Positions 44,568 to 56,933 of a stretch of 64,000 nucleotides of DNA are shown here, piece after piece; position 1 is the stretch's first letter; every line of letters begins with the position of its first letter. The stretch spans positions 5,133,001-5,197,000 of the forward strand of contig NC_066600.1 in the NCBI RefSeq assembly GCF_905475345.1, read 5' to 3'. This stretch comes from Vespula vulgaris (Eukaryota; Arthropoda; Insecta; Hymenoptera; Vespidae). Made by a program: the position numbers and the translations under genes. The notes beneath the pieces are model-generated. The model saw only the letters and a program-made list of their open reading frames with translations, did no database searches and was not told the DNA's origin.

Positions 44568-45506
44568 AAATCTTATTACAATGTTTATATGTTTCTATAT
44601 AAGCTGAAATATCTCAATACACCTTATGTTATTTACTTTCTGTCGAATATCGTATGAGTTCAGTCTTTCGGCAACCACCGAGGTGGATTGTTGGAAGATC
44701 CCATATAAACATACGTTTGGAAATAGATACATATGTACGTAACTAGATACATAATATACACACCCACGCACACATACACAAAGTATATAGTAGTCTTTCT
44801 CTTGGGTATTGCTTGAGATTTTCTTATATTGTATGGACAGTAACGAGCAACCTTTGTTCTGCAATGAGCCAAAATTAAATATCTGATATTGTTATTGATA
44901 GAATTCATTATGAACTAAAAATGTTTAAATTGATTAACAGAGAAATTAATACTTGGTAGAAAAAGAAAAAATTACACATTATTGAAGGGTATTTGTTATT
45001 TTCGGCATCAATTTACAATGAATTGTTTTCTATAATTCCATTGATTTTTTATTAGCAATACTTTTAATGTGTACGCATAAATGTATGTATATATATTTTT
45101 GTAATGGAACGAAATCTATTAGTTGTTTATTTTTAATTAGATATATGATTCTACTTCTAGTTAATAAACTTTACATTATTATATTGGAAGATACAATGGA
45201 AGATATCGAATTAAACTCTTATACAATCTTTTATTCGTTTGTCGTTAACGTTAAGACTTTTGATAAAAGATTTCAATACTTCGGTTAATAGTTAAAATGC
45301 CTTTCAACTGGCCGTAGATAACAAAGCTCTTCACAAATGTATCAACGTAAGATGTAATACCACTGATTAAGAAATTCACTAACTATAGTCGACTATTGTC
45401 ATCTTTCGATGCAAGATGTAAGTCGTATTTGCATTGATACGCAGATGAATACGTATATGATAATGTTTTTTTATAAACCCTGAGTTACTCATTTCTGATA
45501 CAGATT

Positions 45507-45546
<40 letters not shown>

Positions 45547-45568
45547 TATATATAATATGTATATATAT

Positions 45569-45621
<53 letters not shown>

Positions 45622-46371
45622 AAGGGTAAACGAATCGAGAATTTGAATAAAACAAAGAACGATATCGAGATTAAATTGAAAAGAAACTTTGTTAGCTCTT
45701 GACAAAAAGGCATTCGATAAGGAAGCATTAGGCGTCCAAAGTACAATTATATCAAAAACCCATTCAAATTAAAGAAGATTACATATGTATCTGATAATGA
45801 TACCTTATATTTCTTATTACTCATATAAAAGAAAAGAAAAAGAAAAAAAAAACAGTTAAGAAGAATAAGAAAGAAATCTCATCTTTATTTCCCAATATCT
45901 TCAATTATGATTGATTTCTAAATACAATAAGAATAATAATAACAATAATGACAACAACAATAATATGAAGAAGAAGAAGAAGAATAAAGTATCTTGGTAT
46001 ATTCAATTTTGCTTACTTGTTCTTATGTGGTATATGTATCTAGTACAATGTAAATTTTGATGTGGGATTTCAATTAAACGTGTCATTTAATGCGTATTAT
46101 GATTAATATGCATTATTCATACACATATGAATGTATGTATATTTAAATGAATATAGAATTTATACCTTGTTGACAAATTAAATTTACAATATTGAAATAA
46201 GCGTGTCACGATCAGGTACACGCATCACGTTCGATCGTCGACGATCTTTCTATATATAAAATATATCGATACCAAACGATATTACATTCGCTAAAATGCA
46301 TATACGTATTACGTACGTACTCGTAGACGTGCATACAGAAAAATTAAGAAAAAGATAGCAAAACAGAGCGA

Positions 46372-46436
<65 letters not shown>

Positions 46437-46656
46437 GTACATTGTTTTTGAGGAAGGACGTCTGTCCAAACGAACGGAGTTTTCGATGAGGTCTCGTATT
46501 TTTCTATTGCTGTTGCTTTCTTTTATTTTTTGATTTTGATTAATTAACTAATTAAATTATAAAAATTTAAATATATATATATATATATATATAATATTAT
46601 TACACTGAAAGAAAAAGAGAATGTTTATACCATTTACTAGCTGACGTATACAAAGC
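44568..46656 (+). repeat. macrosatellite unit 23 (full length, expanded GA)
   Basis: The 5' 0.9 kb matches unit 11. The second GA tract is strongly expanded (about 46375-46433) and ends in GGAAAG instead of the usual GATGAAAG. Confidence 0.95.
46375..46433. repeat. expanded GA microsatellite
   Basis: A nearly pure GA tract of about 58 bp, the longest in the window; the same tract is about 57 bp in unit 24 (48526-48582). Elsewhere it is roughly 8-35 bp. Confidence 0.95.
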
Positions 46657-47609
46657 AAATCTTATTACAATGCTTATATGTTTCTATCTAAGCTGAAATA
46701 TCTAAGTACACCTTATGTTATTTACTTTCTGTCGAATATCGTTTGAGATCAGTCTTTCGGCAACCACCGAGGTGGAAACTTGAAAGATCTTATATAAATA
46801 TACGTTTGTAAATAGATACATATGTATATATGTACATATGTACATAACTAGATAGATAATATACACACCCACACGCACATACACACACACAGTCTTTCTC
46901 TTGGGTATTGCTTGAGATTTTCTTATATTGTATGGACAGTAACGAGCAACCTTTGTTCTGCAATGAGCCAAAATTAAATATCTGATATTGTTATAGATAC
47001 ATTATGAACTAAAAATGTTTAAATTGATTAAAAAGAAATTAATACTTGATAGAAAAAGAAAAAATTACACATTATTGAAGGGTATTTGTTATTTTCTGCA
47101 TCAATTTACAATGAAATGTTTTCTATAATCCTCTTGATTTTTTATTAGCAATACTTTTAATGTGTACGCATAAATGTATGTATATATATCTTTGTAATGG
47201 AACGAAATCTATTAGTTGTTTATTTTTAATTAGATATATGATTCTACTTCTCGTTAATAAACTTTACATTATTATATTGGAAGATACAATGGAAGATATC
47301 GAATTAAACTCTAATACAATCTTTTATTCGTTTGTCGTTAACGTTAAGACTTTTGATAAAAGATTTCAATACTTCGGTTAATAGTTAAAATGCCTTTCAA
47401 CTGGCCGTAGATAACAAAGCTCTTCACAAATGTATCAACGTAAGATGTAATACCACTGATTAAGAAATTCACTAATTATAGTCGACTATTGTCATTTTTC
47501 GATGCAAGATGTAAGTCGTATTTGCATTGATACGCAGATGAATACGTATATGATAATGTTTTTTATAAACCCTGAGTTACTCATTTCTGATACAGATTGA
47601 GATATATAC

Positions 47610-47664
<55 letters not shown>

Positions 47665-47689
47665 TTTTATATATATATACATATATACT

Positions 47690-47774
<85 letters not shown>

Positions 47775-48523
47775 AAGTGTAAACGAATCGAGAATTTGAA
47801 TAAAACAAAGAGCGATATCGAGATTATATTGAAAAGAAACTTTGTTAGCTCTTGACAAAAAGGCATTCGATAAGGAAGCATTAGGCGTCCAAAGTACAAT
47901 TATATCAAAAACCCATTCAACTTAATGAAGATTACATATGTATCTGATTATGATACCTTATATTTCTTATTACTCATATAAAAGAAAAGAAAAAGAAAAA
48001 AAAACAGTTAAGAAGAATAAGAAAGGAATCTCATCTTTATTTCCCAATATCTTCAATTATGATTGATTTCTAAATACAATAAGGATAATAATAACAATAA
48101 TGAGAACAACAATAATATGAAGAAGAAGAAGAAGAATAAAGTATCTTTGTATATTCAATATTGCTTACTTGTTCTTATGTGGTATATGTATCTAGTACAA
48201 TGTAAATTTTAATGTGGGATTTTATTTAAACGTGTTATTTAATGCGTATTATGATTAATATGCATTATTCATACACATATCAATGTATGTGTATTTAAAT
48301 GAATATAGAATTTATACCTCGTTGACAAATTAAATTTACAATATTGAAATAAGCGTGTCACGATCAGGTACACGCATCACGTTCGATCGTCGACGATCTT
48401 TCTATATATAAAATATATCGATACCAAACGATATTACATTCGCTAAAATGCATATACGTATTACGTACGTACTCGTAGACGTGCATACAGAAAAATTAAG
48501 AAAAAGATAGCAAAACAGAGCGA

Positions 48524-48586
<63 letters not shown>

Positions 48587-48808
48587 AAGTACATTGTTTT
48601 TGAGGAAGGACGTCTGTCCAAACGAACGGAGTTTTCGATGAGGTCTCGTATTTTTCTATTGCTGTTGCTTTCTTTTATTTTTTGATTTTGATTAATTAAC
48701 TAATTAAATTATAAAAATTTAAATATATATATATATATATATATAATATTATTACACTGAAAGAAAAAGAGAATGTTTATACCATTTACTAGCTGACGTA
48801 TACAAAGC
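46657..48808 (+). repeat. macrosatellite unit 24 (CA-rich 5' variant, expanded GA)
   Basis: The 5' portion is nearly identical to unit 25 at an offset of 2152 bp, sharing ATATATCTTTGTAATGG near 47184 and TTTTCTGCATC near 47093. The GA tract at about 48526-48582 is expanded, as in unit 23. Confidence 0.95.
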
Positions 48809-49761
48809 AAATCTTATTACAATGCTTATATGTTTCTATCTAAGCTGAAATATCTAAGTACACCTTATGTTATTTACTTTCTGTCGAATATCGTTTGAGA
48901 TCAGTCTTTCGGCAACCACCGAGGTGGAAACTTGAAAGATCTTATATAAATATACGTTTGTAAATAGATACATATGTATATATGTACATATGTACATAAC
49001 TAGATAGATAATATACACACCCACACGCACATACACACACACAGTCTTTCTCTTGGGTATTGCTTGAGATTTTCTTATATTGTATGGACAGTAACGAGCA
49101 ACCTTTGTTCTGCAATGAGCCAAAATTAAATATCTGATATTGTTATAGATACATTATGAACTAAAAATGTTTAAATTGATTAAAAAGAAATTAATACTTG
49201 ATAGAAAAAGAAAAAATTACACATTATTGAAGGGTATTTGTTATTTTCTGCATCAATTTACAATGAAATGTTTTCTATAATCCTCTTGATTTTTTATTAG
49301 CAATACTTTTAATGTGTACGCATAAATGTATGTATATATATCTTTGTAATGGAACGAAATCTATTAGTTGTTTATTTTTAATTAGATATATGATTCTACT
49401 TCTCGTTAATAAACTTTACATTATTATATTGGAAGATACAATGGAAGATATCGAATTAAACTCTAATACAATCTTTTATTCGTTTGTCGTTAACGTTAAG
49501 ACTTTTGATAAAAGATTTCAATACTTCGGTTAATAGTTAAAATGCCTTTCAACTGGCCGTAGATAACAAAGCTCTTCACAAATGTATCAACGTAAGATGT
49601 AATACCACTGATTAAGAAATTCACTAATTATAGTCGACTATTGTCATTTTTCGATGCAAGATGTAAGTCGTATTTGCATTGATACGCAGATGAATACGTA
49701 TATGATAATGTTTTTTATAAACCCTGAGTTACTCATTTCTGATACAGATTGAGATATATAC

Positions 49762-49812
<51 letters not shown>

Positions 49813-49837
49813 TTTTATATATATATACATATATACT

Positions 49838-49918
<81 letters not shown>

Positions 49919-50816
49919 AAGTGTAAACGAATCGAGAATTTGAATAAAACAAAGAGCGATATCGAGATTATATTGAAAAGAAACTTTGTTAGCTCTTGAC
50001 AAAAAGGCATTCGATAAGGAAGCATTAGGCGTCCAAAGTACAATTATATCAAAAACCCATTCAACTTAATGAAGATTACATATGTATCTGATTATGATAC
50101 CTTATATTTCTTATTACTCATATAAAAGAAAAGAAAAAGAAAAAAAAACAGTTAAGAAGAATAAGAAAGGAATCTCATCTTTATTTCCCAATATCTTCAA
50201 TTATGATTGATTTCTAAATACAATAAGGATAATAATAACAATAATGAGAACAACAATAATATGAAGAAGAAGAAGAAGAATAAAGTATCTTTGTATATTC
50301 AATATTGCTTACTTGTTCTTATGTGGTATATGTATCTAGTACAATGTAAATTTTAATGTGGGATTTTATTTAAACGTGTTATTTAATGCGTATTATGATT
50401 AATATGCATTATTCATACACATATCAATGTATGTGTATTTAAATGAATATAGAATTTATACCTCGTTGACAAATTAAATTTACAATATTGAAATAAGCGT
50501 GTCACGATCAGGTACACGCATCACGTTCGATCGTCGACGATCTTTCTATATATAAAATATATCGATACCAAACGATATTACATTTGTTAAAAGGCATATA
50601 CGTATTACGTACATACGCGTACACGTGCATACAGAAAAATTAAGAAAAAAATAGCAAAACAGAGCGAGGAAGAGAGAGAGAGAGAGAGAGAGAGATGAAA
50701 GTACATTGTTTTCTTACAAACGGAGTTTTCGATGAGGTCTCGTATTTTTCTATTCCTGTTGCTTTCTTTTATTTTTTGATTTTGATTAATTAACTAATTA
50801 AATTATAAAAATTTTA

Positions 50817-50847
<31 letters not shown>

Positions 50848-50904
50848 TTACACTGAAAGAAAAAGAGAATGTTTATACCATTTACTAGCTGACATATACA
50901 AAGC
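48809..50904 (+). repeat. macrosatellite unit 25 (CA-rich 5' variant, small deletion)
   Basis: Sister of unit 24 in its first 1.8 kb. Near 50713 it lacks about 18 bp containing GGACGTCTGTCC, which every unit up to 24 keeps. Unit 26 shares this loss. Confidence 0.95.
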
Positions 50905-51851
50905 AAAAATTATTACAATGTTTATATGTTTCTATATAAGGTGAAATATCTAAATACACCTTATGTTATTTACTTTCTGTCGAATATCGTATGAGATCAA
51001 TCTTTCGGCAACCACCAAGGTGGAATGTTGGAAGATCCCATATAAACATACGTTTGTAAATAGATACATATGTACATAACTAGATACATAATATACACAC
51101 CCACGCACACATACACAAAGTATATAGTAGTCTTTCCTTGGGTATTGCTTGAGGTTTATTATATTGTGTAGACAGTAACGAGCAACCTTTCTTCTGCAAT
51201 GAGCCAAAATTAAATATCTGATATTGTTATTGATAGAATTCATTATGAACTAAAAATGTTTAAATTGATTAACAAAGAAATTAACACTTAATAGAAAAAG
51301 AAAAAATTACACATTATTGAAGGGTATTTGTTATTGTCGGCATCAATTTACAATGAAATGTTTTCTATAATTCCATTGATTTTTTATTAGCAATACTTTT
51401 AATGTGTACGCATAAATGTATGTATATACATTTGTGTAATGGAACGAAATCTATTAGTTGTTTATTTTTAATTAGATATATGATTCTACTTCTCGTTAAT
51501 AAACTTTACATTATTATATTGGAAGATACAATGGAAGATATCGAATTAAACTCTAATACAATCTTTTATTCGTTTGTCGTTAACGTTAAGACTTTTGATA
51601 AAAGATTTCAATACTTCGGTTAATAGTTAAAATGCCTTTCAACTGGCCGTAGATAACAAAGCTCTTCACAAATGTATCAACGTAAGATGTAATACCACTG
51701 ATTAAGAAATTCACTAATTATAGTCGACTATTGTCATTTTTCGATGCAAGATGTAAGTCGTATTTGCATTGATACGCAGATGAATACGTATATGATAATG
51801 TTTTTTATAAACCCTGAGTTACTCATTTCTGATACAGATTGAGATATATAC

Positions 51852-51908
<57 letters not shown>

Positions 51909-51933
51909 TTTTATATATATATACATATATACT

Positions 51934-52020
<87 letters not shown>

Positions 52021-52913
52021 AAGTGTAAACGAATCGAGAATTTGAATAAAACAAAGAGCGATATCGAGATTATATTGAAAAGAAACTTTGTTAGCTCTTG
52101 ACAAAAAGGCATTCGATAAGGAAGCATTAGGCGTCCAAAGTACAATTATATCAAAAACCCATTCAACTTAATGAAGATTACATATGTATCTGATTATGAT
52201 ACCTTATATTTCTTATTACTCATATAAAAGAAAAGAAAAAGAAAAAAAAACAGTTAAGAAGAATAAGAAAGGAATCTCATCTTTATTTCCCAATATCTTC
52301 AATTATGATTGATTTCTAAATACAATAAGGATAATAATAACAATAATGAGAACAACAATAATATGAAGAAGAAGAAGAAGAATAAAGTATCTTTGTATAT
52401 TCAATATTGCTTACTTGTTCTTATGTGGTATATGTATCTAGTACAATGTAAATTTTAATGTGGGATTTTATTTAAACGTGTTATTTAATGCGTATTATGA
52501 TTAATATGCATTATTCATACACATATCAATGTATGTGTATTTAAATGAATATAGAATTTATACCTCGTTGACAAATTATATTTACAATATTCAAATAAGC
52601 GTGTCACGATCAGGTACACGCATCACGTTCGATCGTCGACGATCTTTCTATATATAAAATATATCGATACCAAACGATATTACATTTGTTAAAAGGCATA
52701 TACGTATTACGTACATACGCGTACACGTGCATACAGAAAAATTAAGAAAAAAATAGCAAAACAGAGCGAGGAAGAGAGAGAGAGAGAGAGAGAGAGATGA
52801 AAGTACATTGTTTTCTTACAAACGGAGTTTTCGATGAGGTCTCGTATTTTTCTATTCCTGTTGCTTTCTTTTATTTTTTGATTTTGATTAATTAACTAAT
52901 TAAATTATAAAAA

Positions 52914-52953
<40 letters not shown>

Positions 52954-53010
52954 TTACACTGAAAGAAAAAGAGAATGTTTATACCATTTACTAGCTGACA
53001 TATACAAAGC
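50905..53010 (+). repeat. macrosatellite unit 26 (last full unit)
   Basis: Opens with the variant CAAAAATTATTAC rather than CAAATCTTATTAC and is nearly identical to the start of unit 27 at an offset of 2106 bp. It shares the 18-bp loss with unit 25 (near 52815). Confidence 0.95.
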
Positions 53011-53953
53011 AAAAATTATTACAATGTTTATATGTTTCTATATAAGGTGAAATATCTAAATACACCTTATGTTATTTACTTTCTGTCGAATATCGTATGA
53101 GATCAATCTTTCGGCAACCACCAAGGTGGAATGTTGGAAGATCCCATATAAACATACGTTTGTAAATAGATACATATGTACATAACTAGATACATAATAT
53201 ACACACCCACGCACACATACACAAAGTATATAGTAGTCTTTCCTTGGGTATTGCTTGAGGTTTATTATATTGTGTAGACAGTAACGAGCAACCTTTCTTC
53301 TGCAATGAGCCAAAATTAAATATCTGATATTGTTATTGATAGAATTCATTATGAACTAAAAATGTTTAAATTGATTAACAAAGAAATTAACACTTAATAG
53401 AAAAAGAAAAAATTACACATTATTGAAGGGTATTTGTTATTGTCGGCATCAATTTACAATGAAATGTTTTCTATAATTCCATTGATTTTTTATTAGCAAT
53501 ACTTTTAATGTGTACGCATAAATGTATGTATATACATTTGTGTAATGGAACGAAATCTATTAGTTGTTTATTTTTAATTAGATATATGATTCTACTTCTC
53601 GTTAATAAACTTTACATTATTATATTGGAAGATACAATGGAAGATATCGAATTAAACTCTAATACAATCTTTTATTCGTTTGTCGTTAACGTTAAGACTT
53701 TTGATCAAAGATTTCAATACTTCGGTTAATAGTTAAAATGCCTTTCAACTGGCCGTAGATAACAAAACTCTTCACAAATGTATCAACGTAAGATGTAATA
53801 CCACTGATTAAGAAATTCACTAATTATAGTCGACTATTGTCATTTTTTGATGCAAGATGTAAGTCGTAATTGCATTGAGGCGTATATGAATATGTATATG
53901 ATAATGTTTTTTTGTAAACCCTTAGTTACTCATTTCTGTTATGTATTATATAC

Positions 53954-53987
<34 letters not shown>

Positions 53988-54170
53988 AAGGGTAAACGAA
54001 TCGATTATTGAAATAAAACAAAGAACGATATCGAGATTAAATTGAAATGAAACTTTGTTAGCTCTTGACAAAGAGGCACTCGATAAGGAAGCATGAGCCG
54101 TCCAAAGTACAATTATATCAAAAACCCATTCATATTAAAGACGATTACACATATATCCGATTATGATACC
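53011..54170 (+). repeat. macrosatellite unit 27 (terminal, truncated and diverged)
   Basis: The first 0.8 kb is nearly identical to unit 26. From about 53840 it accumulates many private substitutions and a shrunken TA/GA block (about 53955-53988), then stops after TTATGATACC at 54170. This is the distal boundary of the array. Confidence 0.93.
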
Positions 54171-54175
54171 TTTCT

Positions 54176-54294
54176 AAGTCCTGAAATAATTCCATTCAAA
54201 TTTATATTACACTACTGCCATGTATGGTAAGTAATTGATTGTAAAGACTTTTAATAGACTCAGAAGTGGCGCATTCCAAGGATTTCTATATAAT
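54176..54294 (+). repeat. diverged direct repeat, copy 1
   Basis: Aligns by eye along its length with 54895-55016. Shared landmarks are GAAATAATTC, ATTACRC, GTANTTGATTG, AAAGA, GACTCA and TGGCG. I estimate roughly 70 percent identity with small indels. Both copies are in the same orientation, about 720 bp apart. Confidence 0.7.
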
Positions 54295-54894
54295 ATAATA
54301 TATAAGTTCTGTGTACCGTAGACTCTTCATTTTTGAGGAAACAAGTTTTTTCAAACCTCTGGGAATACCTAATAAGTAACGTAGCTATTTCTGGTTTTTG
54401 AAAGTTAATGCATAGTTTAAAATGGAAATATATACGATGGAAACATACCGACAATTTTTGCGGGTTTAAATGCTCCAATTATTACAGAAAGATTTGGTCC
54501 TATAAAAGATTATTTTTTGGACATTCATCTGTCACAGCTTCACAATTCTTTTCTTCATACTGTACGTCACACGCTTCGCGTATAGCCTCTTTTTTTATCG
54601 ATCAAGAACTATCTCCAACAAAATAGGATAACAGAAATTAAGAAGTTTCGTAATTCTTTCATAGAAGTAACTTTGACTTCTACAATAAAAAGAAATTAAT
54701 AAAAGTTATAGCTATGTGTTTCATGCAACGTGAAATAAAAACTGACCTTTTTCAATGCATACAAAAATGTTTTGGTGAAAGAAAATCTGATCCATTGGTT
54801 CTTGATTGTCCAGGATGATGATTCTTTCTTTTCCGAAGCTATAAAAGCGGTTGATATACTTTTGGCTGCGGCAAGTCTTGCTGTTTTTCTTTGT

Positions 54895-55016
54895 AAATCC
54901 AGAAATAATTCAATTCCAATTATACATTACGCCATTAGCGTACAAGTAGTTGATTGGAAAGATTTTCCATCGACTCATAGATGGCGTTGACTGAAGAATT
55001 TCCAAACTATATATAG
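54895..55016 (+). repeat. diverged direct repeat, copy 2
   Basis: Partner of the copy at 54176-54294. The two could be old long terminal repeats, two insertions of one dispersed element, or a segmental duplication. I find no primer-binding site, polypurine tract or reverse transcriptase between them. Confidence 0.7.
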
Positions 55017-55071
55017 ATCGTTTGTAGACTTCACTCGTACATGATTGGTCCGATCTGGACAAAAAAAAATC

Positions 55072-55085
55072 CGCCTAGAGGGCGC
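55072..55085 (+). promoter_or_regulatory. CTCF-like core motif (candidate)
   Basis: CGCCTAGAGGGCGC agrees with the known CTCF core consensus CCASYAGRKGGCRS at 12 of 14 positions, and fully over the last ten. It lies about 75 bp before the first satellite-like repeats. A chance match is possible; binding is not shown. Confidence 0.3.
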
Positions 55086-55147
55086 AACGAGAGCTCACCC
55101 ATGAGTCCGGTCCCGTTCTTCTAGGTGCTATAGTTTCAGTAAACCGC

Positions 55148-55340
55148 TGTAACGTCCGTAAGAGTGCTCTAACCTCACTCGAACTTCCATAACGTCTGTA
55201 ATATCGCCGCAACTACCTAACGTCCGTAAAAGTGCCGTAACATCACTCGAACATCCATAACGTCTGTCTTACGTCCGTAAGAGTGCCGTAACCTCACTCG
55301 AACATCCGAAACGTCTGTCGAACATCCGTAACGTCGGTAA
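55148..55340 (+). repeat. diverged proximal edge of the CRE-palindrome satellite
   Basis: Irregular repeats built on CGTCCGTAAGAGTGCCGTAAC and CTCACTCGAACATCC, restarting near 55151, 55219 and 55270. The later standard monomer is recognisable only in pieces (GCCGTAACGTCTGTCACAG). I read this as the old, non-homogenised edge of the array. Confidence 0.8.
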
Positions 55341-56933
55341 CATCGCCGTAACGTCTGTCACAGCTCCGTGACATCACAGATGATCGAAATAACGCCGTAA
55401 CGTCTGTCACACGGCCGTGACGACCGTAACAACGCCGTAATGTCCGTCTGAAGTCCCTGACGTCCATAACAACACCTTAACGTCTGTCACAGGTCCGTGA
55501 CGTCACAGATGATGGAAACAACGCCGTAACAACGCCGTAACGTCTGTCACAGGTCCGTGACGTCACAGATGATCGAAACAACGCCGTAACGTCTGTCACA
55601 GGTCCGTGACGTCACAGATGATGGAAACAACGCCGTAAAGTCTGTCACAGGTCCGTGACGTCACAGATGATCGAAACAAGGCCGTAACTTCTGTCACAAG
55701 ACCGTGACGTCATAGATGATCGAAACAACGCTGTAACGTCTCTCAGAGATCTGTGACGTCACAGATGATAGAAAAACAACGCCGTAACTCCTGTCACAGG
55801 TCCGTGACGTCACAGATGATCGAAACAAGGCCGTAACTTCTGTAACAGGTCCGTGACGTCACAGATGATAGAAAAACAACGCCGTAACGTCTCTAATAGA
55901 TCTGTGACGTCACAGATGATATAAACAACGCCGTAACTTCTGTCACAGGTCCGTGACGTCACAGATGATAGAAACAACGCCGTAATTTCTGTCACAGGTC
56001 CGTGACGTCACAGATGATAGAAAAACAACGCCGTAACGTCTCTAATAGATCTGTGACGTCACAGATGATAGAAAAAACGCCGTAATTTCTGTCACAGGTC
56101 CGTGACGTCACAGATGATAGAAAAACAACGCCGTAACGTCTCTAATAGATCTGTGACGTCACAGATGATAGAAACAACGCCGTAATTTCTGTCACAGGTC
56201 CGTGACGTCACAGATGATAGAAACAACGCCGTAATTTCTGTCACAGGTCCGTGACGTCACAGATGATAGAAACAACGCCGTAACTTCTGTCACAGGTCCG
56301 TGACGTCACAGATGATAGAAAAACAACGCCGTAACGTCTCTAATAGATCTGTGACGTCACAGATGATAGAAACAACGCCGTAATTTCTGTCACAGGTCCG
56401 TGACGTCACAGATGATAGAAACAACGCCGTAACGTCTCTAATAGATCTGTGACGTCACAGATGATATAAACAACGCCGTAACTTCTGTCACAGGTCCGTG
56501 ACGTCACAGATGATAGAAACAAGGCCGTAACGTCTCTCAGAGATCTGTGACGTCACAGATGATAGAAAAACAACGCCGTAACTCCTGACACAGGTCCGTG
56601 ACGTCATAGATGATCGAAACAATGCCGTAACTTCTGTAACAGGTCCGTGACGTCACAGATGATAGAAAAACAACGCCGTAACGTCTCTAATAGATCTGTG
56701 ACGTCACAGATGATATAAACAACGCCGTAACTGCTGTCACAGGTCCGTGACGTCACAGATGATAGAAACAACGCCGCAATTTCTGTCACAGGTCCGTGAC
56801 GTCACAGATGAAAGAAAAACAACGCCGTAACGTCTCTAATAGATCGGTGACGTCACAGATGATAGAAACAACGCCGTAATTTCTGTCACAGGTCCGTGAC
56901 GTCACAGATGATAGAAACAACGCCGTAATTTCT

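Larger units (their letters stand above)
1..54170. repeat. 2.1-kb AT-rich macrosatellite array (26 unit periods plus a partial last unit)
   Basis: Head-to-tail units, all in the same orientation, can be phased on the conserved string AAATCTTATTACAATG. This string begins at 1, 2132, 4170, 6240, 7831, 9962 and so on, up to 53011. Full-length units run from about 2037 to 2152 bp; three share an internal deletion and are about 1536-1591 bp. Length differences among full units come mostly from TA and GA microsatellite tracts. The array runs off the left edge, so its true size is unknown. It ends at about 54170, where the unit sequence stops after TTATGATACC. No open frame longer than about 135 codons occurs, and those present are TA/GA-derived. 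I infer a non-coding subtelomeric satellite; a transcribed non-coding unit cannot be excluded. Confidence 0.97.
54171..55147. other. non-tandem segment between the two satellite arrays
   Basis: This is the first sequence without tandem structure. It is AT-rich and has only open frames of about 72 codons with no recognisable domain. One such frame (54772-54990) overlaps the second copy of a diverged direct repeat, so it is not convincing as a gene. Apart from the direct repeat and a CTCF-like motif near the right side, I see nothing that identifies it; it may be remnant transposon or ordinary intergenic DNA. Confidence 0.7.

Noticed and set aside
47492..47899. Longest macrosatellite frame, 135 codons on the minus strand
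   Set aside because: Mostly Ser-Leu and Tyr-Ile repeats translated from GA and TA microsatellites; length depends on tract length.
54171..55016. LTR retrotransposon
   Set aside because: The 120-bp direct repeats are short and diverged. No primer-binding site, polypurine tract, gag or pol sequence, or clear target-site duplication is seen.
56201..56250. Hammerhead ribozyme in the 49-bp monomer (CAGATGATAGAAAC resembles CUGAUGA...GAAAC)
   Set aside because: The invariant U after C is A in the monomers, there is no stem II between the two core boxes, and I cannot draw stems I and III around a cleavage site.
55810..56789. 61-codon minus-strand frames in the CRE satellite (at 55810-55995 and 56604-56789)
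   Set aside because: Repeat translations; monomer lengths of 49 and 51 bp shift the frame, so no frame persists across the array.
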